DNA from: Streptomyces niveus | GTDB taxonomy: Bacteria > Actinomycetota > Actinomycetes > Streptomycetales > Streptomycetaceae | Reading direction: 5' to 3' | DNA length: 64,000 nt | Assembly (NCBI RefSeq): GCF_002009175.1 | Contig: NZ_CP018047.1 | Location: forward strand, 372,001-436,000 | Shown: positions 10,205 through 17,790 of the stretch, piece by piece | Layout: every line of letters starts with the position of its first letter | Position numbering within the stretch: position 1 is the stretch's first letter | Program-made: the position numbers and the translations under genes | Notes under the pieces: generated by a model | The model's database searches: none | Seen by the model: the letters and a program-made list of their open reading frames with translations, nothing else | What the model was told of the DNA's origin: nothing

Positions 10205-11523
10205 CAGTTCTCCCTGTGGCGGTTGTCGCGGACGAGGAAATCCGCGAACTCCGCGTTCGCGTCACGGACGACCGGTTCGACCGGCTCGCCGAGGATGCCG
10301 GCGACCAGTGGCCGGCCGATGATGTCCCTGGCCCGGCTGACCTGGAGGACCCTGGGCCGGTCGTAGCCGATGCCGCGCTCCGCGTTGAGGCGCATGGTTT
10401 CGGCCAGTTCCGGCGGGAACGCGGCGAGGGTCTTGGGGTCGTTCCACGCGGAGGCGCGGGCGCCGGGTATCCCGTCGGCCTGGATCGCGGCGACCATCCG
10501 AGGGCTCGATGCCCAGCGGATGAACTCCCAGGACTCGTCCCGCAGCCGCGAGAACGTGCTGATGCCCAGGCTCCAGGACGGGATGTTGTGGGGCCGGGCA
10601 CCGGCGGGTCCGGCCGGGAAGGGGGCGAAGCCGACCTTCTCGCGGACCGTCGAGATCTTCGGGTCGAGGAAGCTGCTGTAGATCGCGTCGGCGTCGATGT
10701 AGAAGGCCGCCTTGCCCTGCGCGAAGATCGGCATGGCCTGCTCGAGGTTCATGTTGGTCGCGCCCGGCGGCCCGGCCTTCGCGAGGAGTTTTCCGTAGAA
10801 CATGTACGCGGCGAGGGCCTGCGGGGTCGCGATGGCGGACCTGCCGTCCACGAGGAAGTCCCCGCCGTGGGAGTAGAGGAAGCTCGACCACTGGGAGACC
10901 GCGCCGTTGCGCTGGCCGCGTCCGACGTAGCCGAAGAAGTTCTTCCCGCGGTCCGTGAGTTCGAGTGACGCGTCCATGAGCGCCTCGAGTGTCCTGGGCG
11001 GTCCGCCGAGGTCTTCGACAAGGTCCTTGCGGTAGTACAGGGTGGGGCGCTCGGTGACGACCGGCACGCTGAGCACCTTTCCGGCGGTCACCGACGCGTT
11101 GCGCGGTGCCGGCTGGAAATCGCCCCAGGCGAAGTCCCTGTCCTGCTCCACACGGTCGGTCAGATCGGCGAGCCAGCCGTTGTGCGCGAAGACCAGCTGC
11201 TCCTGCAGGGCACGGACCATCATGACGTCGACGTCCGTGCCGGAGGCGTTGAGCTTCACGTTGTAGCTGCTGGCGAGCTGGTCGCCGGTCAGCATCGTGA
11301 TCGAGACCCGGCGGCCGATCCGGTCCTCGAACTCCTCGGTACTGCGCCGGATCGCCTGCGCCCAGACGTGGTTGATCGCCATGATCCGCAGCGGGGTGCT
11401 CGCGGACGGTTTCCCGCGCGGGGACGCGCAGGCGCCGAGCGCCCCGAGACCTGCCGCACCCGCGACACCGGCGGCCAGCCGGCCGAACGAACGGCGGCTG
11501 AGGGACTGGCGGCTCGTGGACAT
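10204..11523 (-). CDS. sugar-binding lipoprotein of ABC importer
   Basis: A 439-residue extracellular solute-binding protein of family 1. The N-terminus carries a Tat motif (SRRSFGRLAAG) and a lipobox (LGALGAC), predicting export folded and lipid anchoring outside the membrane. Typical features are MAINHVWAQAIRRSTEEFEDRIG, PVVTERPTLYYRKDLVEDLGG and a C-terminal PRMVAAIQADGIPGARASAW segment. The ATG at 11523 leaves the Tat motif near the N-terminus. It heads the importer-manD operon, with a perfect GntR-type operator 42 bases upstream of its start. The ligand is probably a uronide or related sugar, inferred from manD. Confidence 0.9.
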   Translation of the reverse strand: MSTSRQSLSRRSFGRLAAGVAGAAGLGALGACASPRGKPSASTPLRIMAINHVWAQAIRRSTEEFEDRIGRRVSITMLTGDQLASSYNVKLNASGTDVDVMMVRALQEQLVFAHNGWLADLTDRVEQDRDFAWGDFQPAPRNASVTAGKVLSVPVVTERPTLYYRKDLVEDLGGPPRTLEALMDASLELTDRGKNFFGYVGRGQRNGAVSQWSSFLYSHGGDFLVDGRSAIATPQALAAYMFYGKLLAKAGPPGATNMNLEQAMPIFAQGKAAFYIDADAIYSSFLDPKISTVREKVGFAPFPAGPAGARPHNIPSWSLGISTFSRLRDESWEFIRWASSPRMVAAIQADGIPGARASAWNDPKTLAAFPPELAETMRLNAERGIGYDRPRVLQVSRARDIIGRPLVAGILGEPVEPVVRDANAEFADFLVRDNRHREN

Positions 11524-11564
11524 CCTTGTCCTCGTCTCTCTCGATCTCCGGCCCACTCCGGTCC

Positions 11565-11581
11565 AACTGGTAGGACCAGTT
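11565..11581. promoter_or_regulatory. GntR/FadR-type operator
   Basis: The 17-base perfect dyad AACTGGTAGGACCAGTT (arms AACTGGT/ACCAGTT, 3-base centre) lies between the GntR gene and the ABC operon it precedes. FadR-subfamily regulators, including UxuR-like hexuronate repressors, bind TGGT-N(1-3)-ACCA cores. It is the likely site of the adjacent GntR protein. Confidence 0.75.
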
Positions 11582-11694
11582 CAACCGAATGCAGGGGAGG
11601 TTAACAGGAGTGACGAAATCCGGCCACCCCTCCCCCGCGAGGCGGGAAGGCGACTCAACCGCTAACGAGAACGACCGCCGCCCGGCGCCGCCGA

Positions 11695-12471
11695 CTAGGC
11701 CCGGCTCGCGCCCCGGCGCCCCTCCGACTCGGCCAGCAGCGCGTCGATGTGGTGCTGGGCCATGACATTGACCGGAATGTCGAGATCCGCGCCGTAGGTA
11801 CGCAGACCGAGCATGAGATGGGCCCGCATCCGCTCACAGGCCAGCTCGACGTCGCGGGCCTCGATGGCCGAGAAGATCTCGGGGTGGTGCGGGACTCCGG
11901 GCTCGGCGATCGACGGATCGGAGTTCGAGCGGAGCATCATCTCGAACATCATCCCGCTGATCGAGGACAGCATGATCCGCAGCACGGGATTGCCACTGGC
12001 GGTCGCGACGGCGTCGTGGAACTCCATGTCCGCCTGCGCCTTGACGACGACATCGGTCGACGACTCCAGCGCGTTCACCGCCACCCGCATGATCTCGATG
12101 TCCTCGGCACTCGCCCGCTCCGTGGCGAGGCGCACCGTCTCGACCTCCAGCGGCAGCCGGGCCTCGATGAGCTGCCGTACGGTCGGCCGGCCCGCCCGGT
12201 AGAGGGCGTCGTACCCCCGGGCCTGTCCGGAACTCTGCTCCAGCACGAAGGAACCCCGCCCGGGGGCCACCTCGATCAGATGCTGGGCCTCCAGCCGCCG
12301 CAGCACCTCGCGCACGACATTCCTGCTGGAGCCGAACTGGGCGGCCAGCTCCCGCTCGGAGGGCAGCTTCGTGCCGACGGCGATGTCCCCGGACCGGATG
12401 TCGTGCTCCAGCTGGCGGGCGATGCGCTCGGTGAGGAGGCCCCGGTGGGCCGAAGGGTCAGGTGTCGGCAT
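11695..12471 (-). CDS. GntR family regulator, FadR/FCD subfamily
   Basis: A 258-residue repressor-type protein. Residues about 12-80 form the GntR winged helix (TKLPSERELAAQFGSSRNVVREVLRRLEAQHLIEVAPGRGSF). Residues about 95-235 form an FCD effector domain with the metal-site pattern EFHDAVATASGNPVL and HHPEIFSAIEARDVELACERMRAHL. The ATG at 12471 is chosen to place the HTH at the usual distance; an in-frame ATG at 12519 also exists and neither has a strong ribosome site. It precedes the sugar ABC-manD operon on the same strand with a 171-base gap holding a matching operator. FCD regulators of this kind commonly sense sugar acids. Confidence 0.85.
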   Translation of the reverse strand: MPTPDPSAHRGLLTERIARQLEHDIRSGDIAVGTKLPSERELAAQFGSSRNVVREVLRRLEAQHLIEVAPGRGSFVLEQSSGQARGYDALYRAGRPTVRQLIEARLPLEVETVRLATERASAEDIEIMRVAVNALESSTDVVVKAQADMEFHDAVATASGNPVLRIMLSSISGMMFEMMLRSNSDPSIAEPGVPHHPEIFSAIEARDVELACERMRAHLMLGLRTYGADLDIPVNVMAQHHIDALLAESEGRRGASRA

Positions 12472-12619
12472 GGACCGGAGGATATCGCCCTCGCGGGAAC
12501 AGATGAGCAGAGCATGCATTGGTGACCGATCGCAGGGCACACGATGGTCGAACGACACCGAACCAACACCGAACGAACAGGAACCGACGGCGGCGATCAC
12601 GCGGCCGTCACAGATCTCA

Positions 12620-12679
12620 CCCGGCCCGGACTGACGAGTCCACGGGCCACCCGGCCGGAGCTGACGAGCCCGCGGGCCA
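12620..12679. repeat. 30-bp tandem duplication, two copies
   Basis: Two adjacent 30-base units (12620-12649 and 12650-12679) share CTGACGAG-CC-CGGGCCA with a few substitutions. They lie upstream of the small DUF6131-like gene and of the divergent GntR gene. The role is unknown; they could be paired regulator sites or a simple duplication. Confidence 0.6.
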
Positions 12680-12745
12680 GGGGGCGGCGCCGCCGCGCAG
12701 GCGAGGTCCGCACGCCATCAAACATCCAGTAGTTAGGGAACAGCC

Positions 12746-12901
12746 ATGATTCTCCTCGGTCTCATTCTGCTCATCATCGGCATGCTCGTCGGCATCTCCC
12801 TGCTGACGACGGTCGGCGGGGTACTCGTCGTGGCCGGAGCGGTCCTGTGGATTCTCGGCGCGACGGGCCGCGCGGTCGGCGGTCGCAAGCACTATTTCTA
12901 G
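12746..12901 (+). CDS. small membrane protein, DUF6131-like
   Basis: A 51-residue protein made of two hydrophobic segments (MILLGLILLIIGMLVGISLL and GGVLVVAGAVLWILGATG) and the tail GRAVGGRKHYF. This is the pattern of a very common small Streptomyces membrane protein family that I recall as DUF6131. ATG 12746 follows AGGGA by 6 bases. A perfect 15-bp terminator hairpin stands 37 bases after the stop, so the gene is a monocistronic unit. The function is unknown. Confidence 0.85.
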   Translation: MILLGLILLIIGMLVGISLLTTVGGVLVVAGAVLWILGATGRAVGGRKHYF

Positions 12902-12938
12902 TCCGGCACCCAGGTTCTGGTCCGACACCGGGCGGATT

Positions 12939-12972
12939 CGGGGCCACGGAGAGATCGCTCTCCGTGGCCCCG
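12939..12972. terminator. intrinsic terminator after the small membrane protein gene
   Basis: A perfect 15-bp inverted repeat, CGGGGCCACGGAGAG (12939-12953) and CTCTCCGTGGCCCCG (12958-12972), with a 4-base ATCG loop. It closes the DUF6131-like transcript just ahead of the HAD gene. Confidence 0.85.
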
Positions 12973-13000
12973 CCGCCGTGCCCCCCGTACCCTTCCGACC

Positions 13001-13549
13001 GTGAACCGCCCCCTGCTGTTCCTCGACGTCGACGGGCCGCTGAATCCGTACGCGGCCAAGCCGGAGAGGCGCCCCGACGGCTACACCACGCTCAGAGTGC
13101 CCTGGAACCGCGGGACTTCGGACGAACCCCGAGGGCTCTCGTCCCGGCTGCGCCCCCTGCGGGTCCGGCTCAACCCGGACCACGGGCGAGCCCTGCTGCG
13201 CCTCGGTTACGAACTGTGCTGGGCCACCACATGGATGGACGAGGCCAACCGATGGATCGGCCCGGTGCTCGGCCTGCCCGAACTCCCCTTCGTCGACTTC
13301 GGGGACTCCTTGTTCCGCGATCGTCCCGACGGAGTCCACTGGAAGACCGTCCCCCTGGTCGAGTACGCGGACGGCCGCCCCTTCGCCTGGGTGGACGACG
13401 AGCAGAGCGTCCTGGACGAGCTGTACGTGGCCACCCACCATCCGGGGCCGGGGCTGCTGCACCACGTCGATCCCCGGATCGGTCTGCGCGAGGACGACTT
13501 CCGGACGCTCGCCCATTTCGCCAGATCCCTGACCGATCCGGCGTCGTAG
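13001..13549 (+). CDS. HAD-like hydrolase domain protein
   Basis: A 182-residue cytoplasmic protein starting at GTG 13001. The N-terminal LLFLDVDGPLNP carries the DxDG nucleophile motif of the HAD superfamily, and GYELCWATTWMDEANRWIGPVLGLPELPFVDF matches the second conserved T/S region seen in secreted-phosphatase-like HAD proteins of Streptomyces. Acidic WVDDEQSVLDE supplies the usual DD motif. The substrate is not predictable. It is preceded and followed by strong terminators, so it is probably transcribed alone. Confidence 0.75.
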   Translation: MNRPLLFLDVDGPLNPYAAKPERRPDGYTTLRVPWNRGTSDEPRGLSSRLRPLRVRLNPDHGRALLRLGYELCWATTWMDEANRWIGPVLGLPELPFVDFGDSLFRDRPDGVHWKTVPLVEYADGRPFAWVDDEQSVLDELYVATHHPGPGLLHHVDPRIGLREDDFRTLAHFARSLTDPAS

Positions 13550-13601
13550 CGAACAGGCGCCGGCCGGGGCCCCGCCCGAAATTGCGGTCAGCCGAGAGCC
13601 G

Positions 13602-13634
13602 GGGCGCCTGACGGACTCCGCCCGTCAGGCGCCC
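13602..13634. terminator. terminator overlapping the LysR stop codon
   Basis: A perfect 13-bp inverted repeat, GGGCGCCTGACGG (13602-13614) and CCGTCAGGCGCCC (13622-13634), loop 7 bases. It serves the convergent HAD and LysR genes and runs through the last codons of the LysR gene, with TTTCCC beyond it. Confidence 0.8.
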
Positions 13635-14575
13635 TTTCCCATGCCCCCGCCGGCGTGGTCCCCGTGGTCGGCCACCTCGGGGCGTGCTGCCCGGCCCAGA
13701 TGGTCGGCGAGCGCCGCCGTGGCCGTACCCGTCGGTGAGGTGTCCGCCTTGGCACCCCAGGCCAGCAGGTGGAGCCGGCGCGACCAGGGCTCCAGCAGCT
13801 CGCACACGTCGAGCGCCTGGCCGGGGTCGACGGCGCGGCGCGGTACGACGGCGAGCCCGACTCCGGCGGCGGCGAGGGCGATGAGGATGTTGAGGCCCGC
13901 GACCGTGGTGCGGTAGCGCACCACCGGGGCGTGCGGGCCGAGGTTCTTCTCGATCCAGCGTCGCAGCGAGGAATCGGCGTCGAGCCCGACGAGCGGGTGT
14001 TCGGCGACCTCGCTGTACGTCAGTCCGGTGCGTCCGGCGAGGATCCCGCCGGCCTGGCCGATCACGACGAGGGAGTCGTCGCCGAGGGGTCGCATGGTCA
14101 GGCCGCTGTCGCGGGCCTCCTCGTCGTCGATGACGATCCCCAGATCCGCCCCGCCGTCGGTGAGCGTCCGTACGGTCTGTGGGGTGCGGCTCTCGAAGAC
14201 CCTGACATCGACGTCCGGGTGCGCGCGGAGGAACGAGACGAGTGCCTGCGGTACGAATCCCTGGATGGCGGAGCCACCGCAGTACAGGGTCAGCGGCGTG
14301 GCCGGGGACCGGGTGTAGCTCGCGACCGCGCCTTCTAGCCGCGCCGTCTGGGCGAGCACATCACGTGCGTGGCGGGCCAGTGTGGTCCCCGCCGGAGTGG
14401 GCCGTACGCCGCGCCGGCCCCGGATCAGCAGTGCCACACCCGCGTTGTGCTCCAGCGCGCGCACCCTGGCACTGGCCGAGGGCAGGCTCAGATGCATCCG
14501 GCGGGCGCCTCCCGTGATCGAGCCCTCCGCCATGATGCCGAGGAAGAGCCGTAGGTCGTCCAGGTCGTAGCGCAT
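13625..14575 (-). CDS. LysR family transcriptional regulator
   Basis: A 316-residue LysR protein. The winged HTH is at residues 1-65 (DLDDLRLFLGIMAEGSITGGARRMHLSLPSASARVRALE), followed by the effector domain (TPLTLYCGGSAIQGFVPQALVSFL; GADLGIVIDDE; AAAGVGLAVVPRRAV). The ATG at 14575 is the natural LysR start. The gene is divergent from a TauE/SafE-type permease across 84 bases that contain a perfect 9-bp dyad starting 7 bases from its own start. That arrangement implies it regulates both itself and the permease. The inducer is unknown; an organosulfur or small acid is plausible from the neighbour. Confidence 0.88.
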   Translation of the reverse strand: MRYDLDDLRLFLGIMAEGSITGGARRMHLSLPSASARVRALEHNAGVALLIRGRRGVRPTPAGTTLARHARDVLAQTARLEGAVASYTRSPATPLTLYCGGSAIQGFVPQALVSFLRAHPDVDVRVFESRTPQTVRTLTDGGADLGIVIDDEEARDSGLTMRPLGDDSLVVIGQAGGILAGRTGLTYSEVAEHPLVGLDADSSLRRWIEKNLGPHAPVVRYRTTVAGLNILIALAAAGVGLAVVPRRAVDPGQALDVCELLEPWSRRLHLLAWGAKADTSPTGTATAALADHLGRAARPEVADHGDHAGGGMGKGA

Positions 14576-14581
14576 CCGCCT

Positions 14582-14606
14582 CAGCCTAAGTCACAGCCTT
14601 AGGCTG
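14582..14606. promoter_or_regulatory. LysR-type operator dyad
   Basis: A perfect 9-bp inverted repeat, CAGCCTAAG (14582-14590) and CTTAGGCTG (14598-14606), with a 7-base spacer. It contains a T-N11-A core typical of LysR recognition and sits in the divergent gap between the LysR gene and the TauE/SafE permease gene. Confidence 0.8.
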
Positions 14607-14659
14607 GGTACAGCAATGACGCATTGTGCGCCGACCGGGCACGGAGTGATGCTCGACGG

Positions 14660-15448
14660 GTGCCGGAGATATCGCTTGTCCTGCTGGTCGGCGTCGTCGC
14701 CGGAACGCTGAACGCCGTGGGCGGCGGGGGTACGTTCGTGGCGCTGCCCGCCCTGGTCGCGACCGGGCTGTCCCCGGTGACGGCGAACGCGTCGTCGACC
14801 ATCGCGCTCGTGCCGGGGGCGCTGGCCGGCGCGTGGGTCTACCGGCGCGAACTGGCCCCGGTCGGGGGGACGTCCACGTCGGCGCTGACGACGACGAGCG
14901 TGATCGGCGGCGCGCTCGGTGCGGGTCTGCTGCTGCTACTGCCGTCGGCGTCGTTCGGCGCGGCGGTGCCGTGGCTGCTCGCTTTCGCCACGGTGCTCCT
15001 CGCTTTCGGCCGCCCCGTGTCCCGTGTCCTGAGCACCGGGAGCACCGGGAGCGGCGCGGCAACCGGGACGGGCGGTGCGGTCGCCCTGAGCCCGCGCACC
15101 GTCCTGGTCGCCCAGTTCCTCGTCGCGGTGTACGGCGGATACTTCGGCGGTGCCGTAGGCATCATGATGCTGGCCTTCTGGAGCATCGGCCTCGGTCTCG
15201 ACACCGCGGCGGGCAACCCGATGCGGATCGCGCAGATCGCGGCCCTCAATCTGAGCGCGACCGCGCTGTTCCTCGTCGCGTCGGACGCGCTGCGCACCCC
15301 GGCCGTGCTCGTGGCCATGCTGGTCGGCGCGGTGATCGGGGGCTTCGCCGGCGCCCATCTCGCGCGCCGTCTCCCGGCCCGGCTGCTGCGCGGCGTCATC
15401 CTGACCGTCGCCGTCTCCATGACCGTCCTCTACTTCCTGCGAGGCTGA
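14660..15448 (+). CDS. TauE/SafE family membrane exporter
   Basis: A 262-residue polytopic membrane protein with about eight hydrophobic segments. The N-terminal ISLVLLVGVVAGTLNAVGGGGTFVALPALVA and the repeated VAVYGGYFGGAVGIMMLAFW are the two halves of the TauE/SafE fold, which moves sulfite, sulfoacetate or related anions. GTG 14660 gives the usual N-terminus directly before the first helix; GTG 14624 is a less likely alternative. It is divergent from a LysR gene with a shared operator, and the next gene starts 5 bases after its stop. The exact anion is not predictable. Confidence 0.85.
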   Translation: MPEISLVLLVGVVAGTLNAVGGGGTFVALPALVATGLSPVTANASSTIALVPGALAGAWVYRRELAPVGGTSTSALTTTSVIGGALGAGLLLLLPSASFGAAVPWLLAFATVLLAFGRPVSRVLSTGSTGSGAATGTGGAVALSPRTVLVAQFLVAVYGGYFGGAVGIMMLAFWSIGLGLDTAAGNPMRIAQIAALNLSATALFLVASDALRTPAVLVAMLVGAVIGGFAGAHLARRLPARLLRGVILTVAVSMTVLYFLRG

Positions 15449-15453
15449 CCGAC

Positions 15454-15960
15454 ATGGCGGAGGGCAATCCGGCGGCGCCGTACACGGACGCGACACGCGC
15501 CAGACTGGCGGTGGCCTTCGCCGCGTACGAGGTGGCCGACCTCGCACGCGCGGCCGTCCCGATCGGCGAGGCCGAACTGAGCCCCGACGGCACCGCCCGC
15601 TCGGCGGGATCGACGCTGGCCGACGCGGCGCATGTGCTCGGTGCCGCGTGGCGCCTCTTCGAGGCCGCCGCCGTGTTCGAGCGCGTGGCCGGCGCCGACT
15701 GGCAAGTCGTCGGCGACACCCTCGGCGTATCGGCCGGGGCCGCTCGGGACCGCTTCGCGGTGGCCGAGGTCTGCTTCCGGGAGGGTTCCAACGGGCCGCG
15801 TGGCGAGGCGAGTTGGTGGCGAGACCATCTGGCGGAACATCCGCTGGAAGCGGCACGTGACCTGGACGACTGGGTCCTGCGCCACGAGGACGGGGACAGC
15901 GGCCTGGGCACCACGCCGGTGTCCGGCGGCCTGGTCCGGCGGATGAAAGCCGGGGAGTGA
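15454..15960 (+). CDS. conserved hypothetical protein with HTH-like segment
   Basis: A 168-residue soluble protein that begins 5 bases after the TauE/SafE stop, so it is probably co-transcribed with it. The middle part is alpha-helical and Ala-rich (DAAHVLGAAWRLFEAAAVFERVAG). It contains DWQVVGDTLGVSAGAARDRF, which resembles the region-4-like HTH found in many Streptomyces hypothetical proteins. No catalytic motif or signal peptide is seen. It may be a small DNA-binding protein, but I cannot name a family. Confidence 0.7.
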   Translation: MAEGNPAAPYTDATRARLAVAFAAYEVADLARAAVPIGEAELSPDGTARSAGSTLADAAHVLGAAWRLFEAAAVFERVAGADWQVVGDTLGVSAGAARDRFAVAEVCFREGSNGPRGEASWWRDHLAEHPLEAARDLDDWVLRHEDGDSGLGTTPVSGGLVRRMKAGE

Positions 15961-16143
15961 GCGCGAGAGGTTGAACGCCGGGAAGTGACCACCTGCGCGT
16001 GGCGCGACCCTCGCGGTCGCGAGCGGACCGGTCAGGATCGGAGAAGCACCGGCCGGTGAGCGGGACTAGCGTGAATTCCATGGGGATCACCGGACAGAGT
16101 GCCCCAAAGCGACCGCGACCCACGACTTCAGGAGCGACCTGCC

Positions 16144-16500
16144 ATGACCGACTCATCCACCCAGGGAATCAAGACCGTCCTGCACCCCGTGTCCGACCTG
16201 GCGAAGGCCAAGGCCGTGTATGCCGCCCTGCTGGGCGTGGAGCCGGTGGCCGACGCGCCCTACTACGTCGGTTTCGACGCGGCCGGCCAGCACATCGGGC
16301 TGGTGCCGCGCGGCGGGCCGCAGGACATGGCCTCTCCGGTGACCTACTGGCACGTCGCGGACATCGAGGCGAAGCTGGCCGAGGTGACCGCCGCGGGTGC
16401 CACGGTGAAGGAGCCCGCGCACGACGTGGGCGGCGGTCGCCTGGTGGCGACGTTCACCGACCCCGACGGCAATGTCCTCGGCGTGCTTCAGGACAGCTGA
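16144..16500 (+). CDS. VOC superfamily (glyoxalase/bleomycin resistance-like) protein
   Basis: A 118-residue single-domain protein. Two beta-alpha-beta units are visible (KTVLHPVSDLAKAKAVYAALLGVEPVADAPYYVGF and PVTYWHVADIEAKLAEVTAAGATV), ending with the signature ATFTDPDGNVLGVLQ. The family binds a divalent metal through His/Glu residues (H in TVLHPV, H in YWHVAD) and acts on lactoylglutathione-like or antibiotic ligands; the substrate here is unknown. AGGAG lies 8 bases before the ATG at 16144. It is monocistronic. Confidence 0.88.
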   Translation: MTDSSTQGIKTVLHPVSDLAKAKAVYAALLGVEPVADAPYYVGFDAAGQHIGLVPRGGPQDMASPVTYWHVADIEAKLAEVTAAGATVKEPAHDVGGGRLVATFTDPDGNVLGVLQDS

Positions 16501-16614
16501 CCGCCGACACGGCCGACACCCGACACCGCCGACGCCCGCCGACGTCGACCGATGAGGCGTTCCACGACAGGGGTCGGCGGGACGACGGGCGTCGGCGGGA
16601 CGTACGGGAACCGC

Positions 16615-17790
16615 TCACGCCGCGCGCACGGCCAGCCGGGTGCCCAACGCCACGATCCGCAGGGAGCGTTCCGTGGCGTCGGCGAGGATCTCCCTGCTCC
16701 CCTCGATGGCTTCGGGCAGCGACATCGGGGCCGGCAGGATCGCGCTGTACGCGTCGACGCCGATCGCCCGCACCATGTGCGCGCCCGGCCCGATCGTGCC
16801 CGCGAGGACGAACACCGGGACTCCGGCGGCGTGGGCCCTGCTCGCGACCTCGGCGGGGATCTTGCCGCGTACGGTCTGGTGGTCCAGCGCACCCTCCGCC
16901 GTGATCACCAGATCGGCCCGCGCCAGCCTGGCGTCCAGGTCGAGACGGTCGAGCAGTACGTCGAAGCGGGGCAGGAGCCGCGCCCCCACCGCCGCCAGTC
17001 CGGCTCCCAGTCCGCCCGAGGCACCGGTGCCGGGCGCCGTCCGCAGATCGATCCGCGGTGACAGATCCCGGGTGAGGACGGCCGCCCAGCGCTCCAGGGC
17101 CGCCGACAGCACCTCCACATCGGCCGGGCCGGCGCCTTTCTGCGGTCCGAACACGCGCGCCACGCCCTGCGCGCCGCACAGCACGTTGAAGGGGTTGCAC
17201 GCCACGAGGAGTTCCGTGGCGGCGAGGCGCCGGTCGAGTCCCGACGTGTCGACGCGGACCAGTTCCCCGAGCGCCGCGCCGCCGGGCGCGAGTTCGCGGC
17301 CGTGGTGGTCCGTCAGCCGGGCGCCCAGCGCCTGGAGCGCTCCCGCGCCGCCGTCCGACGTGCCGGAGTCCCCGCAGCCCACGAGCACACGCCGGGCCCC
17401 CAGGTCCAGGGCGGCGCGGATCAGCTCGCCCACGCCGTACGTGGTGGTAGTGCCCGGATCGCGCAGACCGGCGGGTACGAGGGAGAGACCGGCGACCGCT
17501 GCCATCTCCACGACGGCGGTGACGGGTCCGGGCCCGCTCTCGCCGAGCAGCGCGAAGTGGGTGGGGACGGGCCGACCGACCGGGCCGGTCGCGGTGCACG
17601 GCACCAGCCGGCCGCCGCCGGCGAGGGCCAGCGCCTCCGCCGTACCCTCTCCCCCGTCCACCAGCGGGATCAGATCGATGTCGGCGTCGGGGATCACCCG
17701 CAGGACGCCTTCGGCGATGGACTCGGCCACCTGAGCCGCGGAGAGGGACTCCTTGAACCCGCTGGGGGCGATGACGATGCGGTAGCTCAT
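16615..17790 (-). CDS. glycerate kinase (GarK/GlxK type)
   Basis: A 391-residue type I glycerate kinase, which phosphorylates D-glycerate with ATP to 2-phosphoglycerate. Conserved segments are IAPSGFKESLSAAQVAESIAEG, PLVDGGEGTAEAL, GCGDSGTSDGGAGALQALGA, VFGPQKGAG, GASGGLGAGL and DLVITAEGALDHQT-RGKIPAEVA, in the usual order and length. The ATG at 17790 overlaps the stop of the SLC13 gene by 4 bases (ATGA), so transporter and kinase are made together. The pairing suggests uptake and use of glycerate or a precursor such as glucarate or glyoxylate-derived acid. Confidence 0.9.
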   Translation of the reverse strand: MSYRIVIAPSGFKESLSAAQVAESIAEGVLRVIPDADIDLIPLVDGGEGTAEALALAGGGRLVPCTATGPVGRPVPTHFALLGESGPGPVTAVVEMAAVAGLSLVPAGLRDPGTTTTYGVGELIRAALDLGARRVLVGCGDSGTSDGGAGALQALGARLTDHHGRELAPGGAALGELVRVDTSGLDRRLAATELLVACNPFNVLCGAQGVARVFGPQKGAGPADVEVLSAALERWAAVLTRDLSPRIDLRTAPGTGASGGLGAGLAAVGARLLPRFDVLLDRLDLDARLARADLVITAEGALDHQTVRGKIPAEVASRAHAAGVPVFVLAGTIGPGAHMVRAIGVDAYSAILPAPMSLPEAIEGSREILADATERSLRIVALGTRLAVRAA

